The notes beneath the pieces are model-generated. The model saw only the letters and a list, made by a program, of their open reading frames with translations. It was not told where the DNA came from and did no database searches. Positions 48,141 through 57,464 of a stretch of DNA of 64,000 nt are shown here, one piece after another (the first letter of the stretch is position 1; the number at the start of each line of letters is the position of its first letter). The DNA lies in NCBI GenBank assembly GCA_029432795.1, contig JARNMJ010000002.1, positions 124,001 through 188,000 of the forward strand. Direction: 5' to 3'. This DNA comes from Pontiellaceae bacterium B12219. Lineage in GTDB: Bacteria; Verrucomicrobiota; Kiritimatiellia; Kiritimatiellales; Pontiellaceae. Both the position numbers and the translations under genes were made by a program.

Positions 48141-50454
48141 AACAGCCATCGCGCTGTTATGTTTAACAGCATCCTCCCGGAGTGCAGATGAATCAGCCCT
48201 TTGGCAGGAATATCCGCTGATTTTTGTAACGCGGCACCAATACAAACCGGATCATCACAATACCGCAACCCTGTTTCAGCGGGGCGAGGTTAACGAAGCG
48301 TCCTATAACCCCCCAGGACGAATAAAGATCCTGAACCCGAAAACGGGTGCGGTTAAAACGCTGGTCGATGCCGGTCCCACCGGTATTGCGCGCGATCCTG
48401 AAATCTCGCCCGACGGCAGCAAGGTGGTCTTCAGCATGCGCAGGAGCATTGAGGACGATTACCATATTTATGAGATTAACGTCGACGGATCGAACCTGAA
48501 ACAACTGACCTCGCTTAAAGGTGTATCCGATATTGATCCGGTCTATCTGCCCGATGGAAAGATTGCCTTCAGTTCCACACGTGAACCGAAATTCTGCATG
48601 TGCAACAAGCATATTATGGCGAATCTCTATCGGATGGATGCCGATGGCGCAAACATCCACCAGATTGGAAAGAGCACCTTGTTTGAGGGGCATGCCAGTG
48701 TTATGGAGGATGGACGGATTCTCTACGATCGCTGGGAATATGTAGACCGCAATTTCGGCGACGCACAGGGCCTCTGGACGGTAAACCCTGACGGCACGAT
48801 ACACGCCATTTATTACGGAAATAATACCGCCTCCCCCGGCGGGATCATCGATGCGCGCCAGATTCCCGGCACCCAGAATGTCATCGCAGTTTTCGGGTCC
48901 TGCCATGATCGTCCGTGGGGCGCACTGGCCATACTCGACCGAAACAAAGGGATCGATGAAGCTGACGGAGTCGAGCACATCTGGCCGGCATCGGCCCGGA
49001 AACTGATCGGGAAGGGCAACTTTGACACATTCAAAAAAGTGCGCCCGCGCTATGAAGATCCTTTTCCGCTCTCCGCAACCCGCTTTCTCTGCTCCAGAAC
49101 CATTTCCGACGATGATGAACGCACCGGCATTTATCTGATCGATACCGCCGGCAACGAAAAACTGATTTATGAGGACCCCGATGGCTTCGGCTGTTTTGAT
49201 CCCATGCCGGTCAAGGCCCGCAAGGCGGCACGCCCCAAACCGGATATGCGCAGTTTTGATCACGCCGGCGGCACACTCTATGTGCAGGACGTCTATGAAG
49301 GTACGCACATGGAAGGTGTTGAACATGGGGAGGTTAAGTTCCTGCGGGTGGTCGAATCCCCGGAAAAACGAAGCTTCAATCGAAACCGGTGGGGTGGCCA
49401 GGGCACGCAGATCCCAGCCATGAACTGGCATAGCTTTGAGAACAAACGCATTCTCGGCACCGTTCCGGTCGAAGAGGACGGTTCGGCTTTTTTTGAAGTT
49501 CCCGCTGACACCTTTTTCTATTTTCAGTTGCTTGATGCCGACGGAAAAATGATTCAGTCAATGCGGTCCGGCACCATCGTGCAACCGAATGAACGGCAGG
49601 GCTGTGTCGGCTGTCATGAAAACCGTGTAGAGCCCCCGCTGGCGGCCTCGCTGAGCCTTCAGGCACTGACACGCCCGCCCTCGCCGATGGGCCTAGGTTA
49701 TGGTGCAGGCCGGATGTTCAGCTATCTGGAAGAGGTGCAGCCGGTCTTTGATAAACACTGCGTCTCCTGTCACGACTTCGGCAAACCGGCCGGAGAAATC
49801 CTCAACCTCGCCGGAGATAAAGAACTGGTATTCAATGCGTCTTATGCTGACCTGCACCGCAATAAGTTCATCACGGTTGCTGGTGCCGGACGCGCAGCAA
49901 TCTATCCAGCCAAATCGTGGGGATCGTATGCCAGTGCGCTGTCGAAACAGCTGGACGGCCACAGCGGAACTCTCCTGACCGATGCCGAAAAAACAGCCGT
50001 CTACACCTGGATGGACCTCAACGGGATATATTATCCGAGCTATGACTGTGCCTATCCCAGCAATCCGGCTGGCCGCAGCCCGATCACGAACGCCCAGTTG
50101 TCTCGCCTGGCTGAACTCTGCGGTTTTGAGCACAAATCCGGACTCCACTGGAGAACCCACCCCGGCGCACTGATTAGCTTTGACCGCCCAACGCTGAGTC
50201 CCTGCCTCAAAAACCTGGACAAAGACGCTGAAGCCTATACCGAAGCTCTGGCCATCATTGAGAGCGGACAAACCAATCTGAAATCAACCCCGCGCGCCGA
50301 CATGGACGGCTTTATTCCCTGCCAGAACGACCTCGAACGCACCGAGCGGTATGAAAGGTTGCGGACTGTCGAAGCCGCCTACCGCAAAGCCGTCCTTGAA
50401 GGCAGAAAACTTTATGACACCGATATGCAACCCGCCACAGGAGAAATGTTATGA
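48121..50454 (+). CDS. Secreted HzsA-like dihaem protein with propeller-type N-terminal region
   Basis: The start at 48121 has AAGGAG eight bases upstream. The product has 777 residues with a signal peptide (NRILKTAIALLCLTASSRSA). The N-terminal half has TolB/WD40-like blades (ISPDGSKVVFSMRR, YLPDGKIAFSSTR), and the middle resembles the HzsA middle domain, where hydrazine synthase alpha was first described. Two CxxCH haem sites: C495-V-G-C-H499 and C547-V-S-C-H551. It should be periplasmic. Related proteins in PVC bacteria without anammox have unknown substrates. It overlaps the IclR gene and the next gene by a few bases. Confidence 0.82.
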   Translation: MKNRILKTAIALLCLTASSRSADESALWQEYPLIFVTRHQYKPDHHNTATLFQRGEVNEASYNPPGRIKILNPKTGAVKTLVDAGPTGIARDPEISPDGSKVVFSMRRSIEDDYHIYEINVDGSNLKQLTSLKGVSDIDPVYLPDGKIAFSSTREPKFCMCNKHIMANLYRMDADGANIHQIGKSTLFEGHASVMEDGRILYDRWEYVDRNFGDAQGLWTVNPDGTIHAIYYGNNTASPGGIIDARQIPGTQNVIAVFGSCHDRPWGALAILDRNKGIDEADGVEHIWPASARKLIGKGNFDTFKKVRPRYEDPFPLSATRFLCSRTISDDDERTGIYLIDTAGNEKLIYEDPDGFGCFDPMPVKARKAARPKPDMRSFDHAGGTLYVQDVYEGTHMEGVEHGEVKFLRVVESPEKRSFNRNRWGGQGTQIPAMNWHSFENKRILGTVPVEEDGSAFFEVPADTFFYFQLLDADGKMIQSMRSGTIVQPNERQGCVGCHENRVEPPLAASLSLQALTRPPSPMGLGYGAGRMFSYLEEVQPVFDKHCVSCHDFGKPAGEILNLAGDKELVFNASYADLHRNKFITVAGAGRAAIYPAKSWGSYASALSKQLDGHSGTLLTDAEKTAVYTWMDLNGIYYPSYDCAYPSNPAGRSPITNAQLSRLAELCGFEHKSGLHWRTHPGALISFDRPTLSPCLKNLDKDAEAYTEALAIIESGQTNLKSTPRADMDGFIPCQNDLERTERYERLRTVEAAYRKAVLEGRKLYDTDMQPATGEML

Positions 50455-51593
50455 CCTTTGATTATTTGATTCCCACAAAAATTCTATTCGGAGCCGGAAA
50501 ACTGAACCAGTTGGCCGAAGAAAAACTGCCCGGTAAAAAAGCGCTTATCGTGATTTCAAGCGGCACATCCATGCGCAAACACGGCTATCTCCAACGATTG
50601 GAAGATCTGCTGAAACAACAGAAAATCAGCTCGGTGGTCTACGACAAAATTCTGCCCAACCCGATTAAAGAACACGTAATGGAAGGTGCCTCAATTGCCA
50701 AAGAGAACGGCTGCGATTTTGTGATCGGACTCGGCGGCGGCTCCTCAATTGATGCCGCAAAGTCGATTGCCGTCATGGCCGTGAATCCGGGCGATTACTG
50801 GGATTACATCGGATCGGGTTCCGGCAAAGGCAAGCCCGTTAAAAACGGCGCCCTGCCCATCGTGGCCATCACCACCACCGCCGGAACCGGAACCGAGGCC
50901 GACCCATGGACGGTGATTACCAACGGCGATGAGAAAATCGGGTTCGGCGATCCGGCCTTTACCTTTCCCGTGCTTTCCGTGGTTGATCCGGAACTGATGC
51001 TCTCCATCCCACCGCACTTAACGGCTTATCAGGGCTTCGACGCCTTTTTCCATGCGGTGGAAGGTTACATTGCAAACGTCGCCACCCCGATGAGCGACAT
51101 CTATGCGCTCGAAAGCATTCGCCTTATTGCAACGTATCTTCCGCGTGCTGTGGAAAACGGTTCCGATCTGGAAGCCCGTGAAAGCGTGGCATTGGCCAAT
51201 ACACTTTCAGGACTGGTGGAATCGACATCCTGCTGCATATCCCAGCACTCGCTGGAACATGCCATGAGTGCATTTCATCCGGAACTGCCGCACGGAGCCG
51301 GCCTGATCCTGCTGTCCGAAACCTATTTCTCGCACTTTACACCGCACTGCACCGAACGCTACGCCAATATGGCGAAGGTGATGGGCGGATCCGACTTTGT
51401 GGCCGAGCTGATTTCCCTCCAGGAAAAATGCGGCATGCGTGACCTGAAAATGTCGGATTTCGGTATCACCGAAAATGAGCTCGAAGCGATTGCGGCGAAT
51501 GCATTTGATACCATGGGGTTCCTTTGCGACTTTGATCCTGTCCAGATCAGCCCGTCCGATGCCGTCTCTATTTTAAAAACCGCTTTTAAATAG
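50451..51593 (+). CDS. Iron-containing alcohol dehydrogenase
   Basis: A protein of 380 residues of the group III (Fe-ADH) family. The NAD-binding loop GLGGGSSIDAAKSIA (about 93-107) is complete. Metal ligands fit the family pattern: D197 and H201 in GFDAFFHAVEGY, H266 in SQHSLEHAM, and H281 in LPHGAG. It reduces or oxidises small alcohols and aldehydes such as lactaldehyde/propanediol; the substrate is not decided by sequence. It has no signal peptide, so it works in the cytoplasm. Its ATG overlaps the HzsA-like stop by 4 bases. Confidence 0.93.
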   Translation: MTFDYLIPTKILFGAGKLNQLAEEKLPGKKALIVISSGTSMRKHGYLQRLEDLLKQQKISSVVYDKILPNPIKEHVMEGASIAKENGCDFVIGLGGGSSIDAAKSIAVMAVNPGDYWDYIGSGSGKGKPVKNGALPIVAITTTAGTGTEADPWTVITNGDEKIGFGDPAFTFPVLSVVDPELMLSIPPHLTAYQGFDAFFHAVEGYIANVATPMSDIYALESIRLIATYLPRAVENGSDLEARESVALANTLSGLVESTSCCISQHSLEHAMSAFHPELPHGAGLILLSETYFSHFTPHCTERYANMAKVMGGSDFVAELISLQEKCGMRDLKMSDFGITENELEAIAANAFDTMGFLCDFDPVQISPSDAVSILKTAFK

Positions 51594-51608
51594 ATTTGGA
51601 ACTCCCTC

Positions 51609-54600
51609 ATGAAAAAAAATATCCTGTCCCTTCTCACCATCTTCGGCATCACCCTCTCTGGCACTCAGGCGGCACAGGAATCGCTTGAACAGAACATTGA
51701 AAACACGGCGCTGGCCATTCGTTTTCTGGGTGAAACCAACAGGGACTACGACAGCGATAAACTGCTTAAAGAGCTGGCAGGGTTAAAGCGGAAAAATGCA
51801 TCAGAGAGCGCGTTGGATACCTTTCGCTACAAAGCACTGGTGCTGCAAAACCCCGTCGTTGATTTTGACCGAATTCTGTTCCGACAATCGGGCAGCGAGA
51901 AAATGCCTTCCAACTGGCGGGGGAACTCCCAGTTCCTTCACCGGGGAGGGAAAAAATACAGCTATACCTTTAACGACAGTTTCCAAATGCTGGATTTAAA
52001 AAGCGGCAGGATTCGGACCGTTTATGAACCGAATGATGAGAAGGAAGGATTGATGGATATCTGTCTGGATTATTCCGGCGATAAATTTCTCTATTCCGGC
52101 ATCGATACCGAAACCGGCACTTTTCAGCTCTATGAAATGAAAATAAACGGCTCCGGAAAGCGACAGATCACTTCCTATATTCCGGAGATCGACCATTACA
52201 ACGGCATCTATCTTCCCAATGGAAAAATCCTGTTCTGTTCCACCCTTCCGCTGAATTCTGTACCGTGCGTCGGCGGCAGCGACTACGTCGGAACACTCTA
52301 CGAAATGAATCCCGACGGCAGCGGACTGCGGCAGGTCACGTTCGATCAGGAAAACAACTGGTACCCGTGGGTGAAGGACAACGGCAAGGTGATGTATCAC
52401 CGTTGGGAATACACCGACAACTCCCACTATTTCACGCGCGTTCTGATGGAGATGAATCCCGACGGCTCCAATAACCGTTCCATCTACGGTTCGAACTCCT
52501 ATTGGCCGAACACCCTTTTCTATGCGAAGCAGATTCCCGGGAACACTTCGAAATTTTCCGCCATCGTTTCCGGGCACCACGGTACCGCCCGCGCAGGCGA
52601 GCTCTGGATCTTCGATCAGAACCTCGGCGACTTCGAAGGCGAAGGTGCTGTCCAGCGCATTCTCGCCAAGGACGAACCGATGGAGTTCCCGATCATCGAT
52701 AATTACACCGCCGGAAAATGGCCGCTGTTTCTTCACCCGTTCCCGTTGAGTGAAAACTTTTTTCTCGTTTCCATGAAAGAATCAAAAAAGAGCAAGTGGG
52801 GGCTTTATCTCGTTGATACCTTCGACAACGTAATCGAATTGGCCCGTGCGCCGAAAAATCATTTCTTCGAACCCGTACCGATTAAACCCCGCGAAGTTCC
52901 GCCGGTCATTCCAGATCGTTACAACCCCGATGCGGATCATGCGACACTTTACATTCAGGACATCTATGAAGGACCCGGCCTGGCGGACGTTCCGCGTGGT
53001 GAAGTCGCTGCGATGCGCATTTTCACCTATGGCTATGCTTACCGAAATACGGGCAGTCATGATGCCCTGGCCATTGAAGGCGCCTGGGATACCAAGCGTA
53101 TCCTCGGCACAGTTCCGGTGGAAGAAGACGGATCCGTGATGGTCAATATTCCGCACAACCTTCCGCTGTCGCTCCAACCTCTGGATAAAGACGGCCGGGC
53201 CATGCAGGTGATGCGAAGCTGGTTGACCGCGCAGCCCGGCGAACGCCTCTCCTGTATCGGTTGCCACGAATCTCCCCTCACGGCTCCCCCGCCAACCGCG
53301 CCGCTCGCTTCGCGTAAAGCGCCGCAGGAACTGACGCCTTGGTCAAAAGCGGATCGCCCGTACAACTATGGGTTCAAACGGGAAATTCAGCCCATTCTGG
53401 ATCGGAACTGTGTGGGTTGTCACGACGGCTCTCACGACAACCGCCCGAACTTTCAGGACATCACCGAAAAACGATTTGGCAGAGGAATCTTTTCCTATTC
53501 CTACATGGCGTTGCATCCCTACGTCCGCCGCCCCGGGCCCGAAAGCGATCTGCATGTGCTCACCCCGCTCGACTACCACACCTCCACCAGCGAGCTGTTC
53601 CAACTATTGGAAAAAGGTCATCACGGGGTGAAGTTGGACGACGCCTCTCTTCGCGAGCTGATCACCTGGGTTGATCTGAACGTCCCCTACTCGGCCACCT
53701 GGCTGGAGTTGAAGGATAATGAAGAAACGCGCGATCTGGCGGCACGCACTGTTGAGTTTAAAAAGAAGTATGCCGATCTCGATGACGATATTGAATGGCT
53801 TCCCCCCATGGAACCGCGTCCCGAATTTGTTGAACCGGAAAAACCGGCAAAGCGCCCGGCTCCGCTGACGCTCAAAGGCTGGCCGCTGAACGAATCGATT
53901 AAGCCGCAGACCAAAATGATTCGGATTGGGAATGCAGAACTGCAGATGGTTCGAATTCCGGCCGGGAAATTCGTGATGGGTTCCGTTGAGGGTGCCCGGG
54001 ACGAGTTTCCGCAGACCATCGTTGAAATCAGAAAACCGTTCTGGATGTCAGCAACCGAAATCTCCAATGAGCAGTTCCGGCAATTCAAACCGGAGCACAA
54101 CAGCCGCGTGATCGACCAACAATGGAAAGACCACATTTATGCGGGCTATCCCGCCGATGAGCCGCAGATGCCGGCCATTCGTGTGACGTGGAATGAAAGC
54201 ATGGAATTCTGCAGCTGGCTTGCGGAAGAAATCGGAAAAACCGTTACGCTGCCAACCGAAGCCCAGTGGGAATGGGCTGCGCGTGCCGGTTCTGACCAGC
54301 CCTTTTTCTTCGGCCAATCAGGTTTTGAGCACTATGCCAATCTGGCCGATGAAAGCATTGGATTTCTGGCGGTCCGGGGTGTTAACCCCAAACCTGTTCC
54401 CGAAAAAAACCGCACACCCGTCAACGATTTTGTTCCGCGCGATGCCTCATTTAATGATGGCCGAATGATTCCCGACGGCACCGCGCAATACAGGGCCAAC
54501 CCGTGGGGCTTGTATGATATGCACGGCAACGTATCGGAATGGACCCGCTCCGATTACAAACCCTACCCCTATACGGAAAGCGCCCCCTCTTCCAATGCCC

Positions 54601-54725
54601 GGAAATCGGTTCGCGGTGGTTCGTGGCGCGACCGTCCGCATCGGGCCACCTCATCCTATCGATTGGGCTACCTCCCGTATCAGCGCGTTTTCAACGTCGG
54701 CTTCAGAATCATCATCGAGGAATAA
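51609..54725 (+). CDS. Secreted HzsA-like dihaem protein fused to a SUMF1-like domain
   Basis: A protein of 1038 residues with a signal peptide (LSLLTIFGITLSGTQAAQ). The first 720 residues are HzsA-like: propeller blades with MNPDGSG repeats, a domain with ILGTVPVEEDGSVMVNIP, and two CxxCH sites (C549-I-G-C-H553, C601-V-G-C-H605). From about 775 a SUMF1/EgtB-type domain follows: MVRIPAGKFVMGS, VTWNESMEFCSWL, LPTEAQWEWAARAG, YDMHGNVSEWTRS, SVRGGSWRDRPHR. The Cys pair that binds copper in true formylglycine-generating enzyme is missing (the RGGSW segment has no Cys). A binding or structural role is more likely than catalysis. Confidence 0.85.
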   Translation: MKKNILSLLTIFGITLSGTQAAQESLEQNIENTALAIRFLGETNRDYDSDKLLKELAGLKRKNASESALDTFRYKALVLQNPVVDFDRILFRQSGSEKMPSNWRGNSQFLHRGGKKYSYTFNDSFQMLDLKSGRIRTVYEPNDEKEGLMDICLDYSGDKFLYSGIDTETGTFQLYEMKINGSGKRQITSYIPEIDHYNGIYLPNGKILFCSTLPLNSVPCVGGSDYVGTLYEMNPDGSGLRQVTFDQENNWYPWVKDNGKVMYHRWEYTDNSHYFTRVLMEMNPDGSNNRSIYGSNSYWPNTLFYAKQIPGNTSKFSAIVSGHHGTARAGELWIFDQNLGDFEGEGAVQRILAKDEPMEFPIIDNYTAGKWPLFLHPFPLSENFFLVSMKESKKSKWGLYLVDTFDNVIELARAPKNHFFEPVPIKPREVPPVIPDRYNPDADHATLYIQDIYEGPGLADVPRGEVAAMRIFTYGYAYRNTGSHDALAIEGAWDTKRILGTVPVEEDGSVMVNIPHNLPLSLQPLDKDGRAMQVMRSWLTAQPGERLSCIGCHESPLTAPPPTAPLASRKAPQELTPWSKADRPYNYGFKREIQPILDRNCVGCHDGSHDNRPNFQDITEKRFGRGIFSYSYMALHPYVRRPGPESDLHVLTPLDYHTSTSELFQLLEKGHHGVKLDDASLRELITWVDLNVPYSATWLELKDNEETRDLAARTVEFKKKYADLDDDIEWLPPMEPRPEFVEPEKPAKRPAPLTLKGWPLNESIKPQTKMIRIGNAELQMVRIPAGKFVMGSVEGARDEFPQTIVEIRKPFWMSATEISNEQFRQFKPEHNSRVIDQQWKDHIYAGYPADEPQMPAIRVTWNESMEFCSWLAEEIGKTVTLPTEAQWEWAARAGSDQPFFFGQSGFEHYANLADESIGFLAVRGVNPKPVPEKNRTPVNDFVPRDASFNDGRMIPDGTAQYRANPWGLYDMHGNVSEWTRSDYKPYPYTESAPSSNARKSVRGGSWRDRPHRATSSYRLGYLPYQRVFNVGFRIIIEE
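53598..53612. repeat. Dispersed palindrome, perfect copy (HzsA-SUMF1 gene)
   Basis: TTCCAA-CTA-TTGGAA encodes Phe-Gln-Leu-Leu-Glu. Confidence 0.85.
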
Positions 54726-54726
54726 A

Positions 54727-55584
54727 ATGAAACACCTTATTAGTGCACTGCTTTTAATCACCGCATCCGTTCAGGCTCAACACCGCCTCCTGGTCAGCGG
54801 ATGTAATTACGGCGAAGTGGCGGTTTACGCCGCCGACGGTTCCAGAGAATGGAGCGGTCTGGAAAAAAATGAAGTCAGCGATGCCTGGCTTTTGCCCCAT
54901 GGCGATATCGCCATGGCCTATAAATATGGAGCACGCATCATTCGTCCCGACTGGGGACGTGGAAACGGCTTCACAGTCATCCATGATCGCCCCACGGCAA
55001 AAGGGGGTGAAAATCACACCTGCATGCCGCTGCCTGACGGCGGTTTTTTAATTGGCGAAAGTTTTGACCAGGTGTCGTATATCATTGAACTGGACGATAG
55101 CTTCAACGAAACCAAACGGATTGAGCTCAACGGATTGGGCGGCAAACACAGCACGTTTCGACAGATCAATAAAACACCGCAGGGAACGTATCTCATTACG
55201 CAGCAGCATAAGAAGGGCATTGCCATGGAAGTGGATGCCGAAGGATCCATTATCCGACGCTTCCCCGATGGCAAGTTCTGCGCGGTCCGTCTGGATAACG
55301 GCAACACCCTGCTGGCCTGCGGTGATGCGCACCGTCTGCTGGAAGTGGATGCCGAAGGCAAGGAAGTCTGGTGTGTGGAACAGAACGATCTGGAGGGTAT
55401 TAAAATCGGTTTTGTTGCCGGTGTACAACGGCTCCCCAACGGCAACACACTTTTTTGTAATTGGGGCGGTCACGGCGGAACCTCAGGAGATTCCGTTATT
55501 GAAGTGTCGCCGGATAAAAAGGTGATCTGGTCCACATCGCCCGGCAAAGCGAACCGAATCTCAAATATTAAAGTTTTGAAATGA
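54727..55584 (+). CDS. Secreted beta-propeller protein
   Basis: The start at 54727 lies one base after the previous stop. The product has 285 residues with a signal peptide (KHLISALLLITASVQAQ). The mature protein has repeated blades, each ending in a D/N-G-N-T or DGG turn (LPDGGFLIGE, LDNGNTLLACG, LPNGNTLFCNWGGHGG), like PQQ-type propeller proteins, but the tryptophan-docking motif of PQQ enzymes is weak. It has no haem site. In this operon it may hold a cofactor or the substrate. Its stop overlaps the cytochrome start by 4 bases. Confidence 0.78.
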   Translation: MKHLISALLLITASVQAQHRLLVSGCNYGEVAVYAADGSREWSGLEKNEVSDAWLLPHGDIAMAYKYGARIIRPDWGRGNGFTVIHDRPTAKGGENHTCMPLPDGGFLIGESFDQVSYIIELDDSFNETKRIELNGLGGKHSTFRQINKTPQGTYLITQQHKKGIAMEVDAEGSIIRRFPDGKFCAVRLDNGNTLLACGDAHRLLEVDAEGKEVWCVEQNDLEGIKIGFVAGVQRLPNGNTLFCNWGGHGGTSGDSVIEVSPDKKVIWSTSPGKANRISNIKVLK

Positions 55585-57374
55585 AATATATTTCCTCTAT
55601 TTATGTCCTGCTGTTTGCCGCATTAAGTACAATTGCACAAACCTACCTTTCTCCCAATAAGGTAGCCCTTTCCCAAGATGGGAAGACGGTCTATCTGACT
55701 GCAGAGACCGCTAACCAGTTGCTCAGCTTTGACCTTTCCACCAAAAAGGTTTCGCAAACCGTTCCCCTGCCCGGTTCTCCTTCTGGCATGACCGTGCAGG
55801 AAAACGCCCTTCTCATTACCGGCGGCGGACACCTCGGACGCGTCTGGAAAATTCAGGCCGGAAAAATTTCTGACGAAATTAAAACCGGTCATACCCCGAT
55901 GTCGCCGGTGCTCTCGCCGGATGGAAAAACGCTCTATGTCTGCAACCGCTTCAACAACGACGTATCCTTCATCGACCTTGAAACCGGCGAAACACGCGCC
56001 CGCATTCCGGTGATCCGGGAACCGGTGGCCGCAGATCTTTCCAAGGATGGGAAGTTCCTCTTTGTGGCGAATCATATTCCCGACGGGCGCGCTGATGTGG
56101 ACTATGTGGCCGCCAAAATTTCCGTCATCAACACGAAAACCAAAGAGGTGAAAACTATTCCGCTGGTCAACGGAGCCGAAGGATTGCGCGGACTCAAAAT
56201 ATCGCCCGATGGTAAAACCGTTTTTGCCACCCATCTGATGGCGCGTTTTCTCGTGCCGACCACGCAGCTTGAACGCGGCTGGGTTTCAACCGATGCGCTC
56301 AGCGTGATTGATGTGGCCACGCAAACCCTGCAATACACGGTGCTGCTCGACGACCTCGATCAGGGATTTCCCAATCCGTGGGCAATCGGTTTTTCCAACG
56401 GCGGAAAAACACTGGTGGTCTCATCGGCCGGCAATCACGAAATCAGCCTGATCGATCTGCCGGCCCTGACAAAAAAAATTGAAGCAGAAGCAACCGCAAG
56501 CACGAGCGCCGCCCATCTGAATGCCCATAACAACCTCTCCTTTCTCTCCGGCATTCGCAAACGTGTTAAACTGCAGGGCAACGGCCCCCGCTCGCTGGCG
56601 GTGGACGGCGAATTTATCTTTATCGGCAATTATTTTTCGGATGCACTCGAAGTGGTGCGCGTTTCCAGCGATTGGAACACCCGCAGCGGTTTGTTCCCGC
56701 TGGGCAAAGAACAACCGATCACCATGGCGCGACAGGGCGAGCTGTATTTTAACGACGCCGGTCTCTGTTTTCAAAATTGGCTCAGCTGCGCCACCTGCCA
56801 TCCGGATGCCCGCACCGATGCCATGAACTGGGATCTGCTCAACGATGGAATGGGTAATCCTAAAAACGTCAAAACGATGCTGCTGGCCCACGAAACACCG
56901 CGGGCCATGTGGCTGGGCGTCCGGGACGATGCCTATGCGGGAGTTCGCGCAGGCCTGCGCCACATTCAGTTTTCAGTCCGTCCCGAAATCGATGCGCAGG
57001 CAATTGATGCCTATTTAAAAAGCCTTAAGCCGGTTCCAAGCCCCTATTTAGAGAATGGCGAACTGAGCCGTGCGGCTTTGCGAGGCAAAACGATCTTTGA
57101 TTCCATTGGCTGTGCCCACTGTCACCCTGCCCCCTTGTTTACCGACCTGAAAATGTATGATCTCGGCACAACCACCGGACCGGACGAAGGACTTCCCGTG
57201 GATGTTCCCCACCTCGTTGAGGTGTGGCGCACAGCGCCCTATATGCACGATGGCCGCGCCGCCACCATGCTGGACGTTTTCACCGTCCACAAACATGGAA
57301 ACAAACATGGAGCAATCGACGGACTGACCACGGAACAGCTGAACGACCTTGTGGAATATGTGCTCTCGCTGTAA
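55581..57374 (+). CDS. Secreted propeller-dihaem cytochrome c (MauG/peroxidase-like C-terminal part)
   Basis: A protein of 597 residues with a signal peptide (KYISSIYVLLFAALSTIAQ). Residues 25-360 form a YVTN-type beta-propeller (LSPDGKTLYVCNRFNNDVSFIDLETG, ISPDGKTVFAT). The C-terminal part is a dihaem domain: C403-A-T-C-H407 in LSCATCHPDARTD and C511-A-H-C-H515 in IGCAHCHPAPLFTD, with the family words LFTDLKMYDLGT and APYMHDGRAATMLD. It may act as an oxidase or peroxidase, or pass electrons. It is the last gene of the operon. Confidence 0.85.
   Translation: MKYISSIYVLLFAALSTIAQTYLSPNKVALSQDGKTVYLTAETANQLLSFDLSTKKVSQTVPLPGSPSGMTVQENALLITGGGHLGRVWKIQAGKISDEIKTGHTPMSPVLSPDGKTLYVCNRFNNDVSFIDLETGETRARIPVIREPVAADLSKDGKFLFVANHIPDGRADVDYVAAKISVINTKTKEVKTIPLVNGAEGLRGLKISPDGKTVFATHLMARFLVPTTQLERGWVSTDALSVIDVATQTLQYTVLLDDLDQGFPNPWAIGFSNGGKTLVVSSAGNHEISLIDLPALTKKIEAEATASTSAAHLNAHNNLSFLSGIRKRVKLQGNGPRSLAVDGEFIFIGNYFSDALEVVRVSSDWNTRSGLFPLGKEQPITMARQGELYFNDAGLCFQNWLSCATCHPDARTDAMNWDLLNDGMGNPKNVKTMLLAHETPRAMWLGVRDDAYAGVRAGLRHIQFSVRPEIDAQAIDAYLKSLKPVPSPYLENGELSRAALRGKTIFDSIGCAHCHPAPLFTDLKMYDLGTTTGPDEGLPVDVPHLVEVWRTAPYMHDGRAATMLDVFTVHKHGNKHGAIDGLTTEQLNDLVEYVLSL
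56663..56677. repeat. Dispersed palindrome, one mismatch (cytochrome gene)
   Basis: TTCCAG-CGA-TTGGAA within the propeller-dihaem gene. Confidence 0.6.
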
Positions 57375-57464
57375 TGAAAAGCCGCAAATTAAGGCGACGC
57401 ATTCAACTTGATTGTTTTCCCGAGTTTGGAGATATTCCGGCTTTTGCAAATAAGGAGCATTTTA

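Noticed and set aside
48193-49431. Minus-strand frame of 412 codons antisense to the HzsA-like gene
   Set aside because: It arises from codon bias of the real gene; no start signal or domain is seen.
48121-54725. Anammox hydrazine synthase
   Set aside because: Only HzsA-like middle regions are present; hydrazine synthase beta and gamma subunits and hydrazine dehydrogenase are absent, and the context is organic metabolism.
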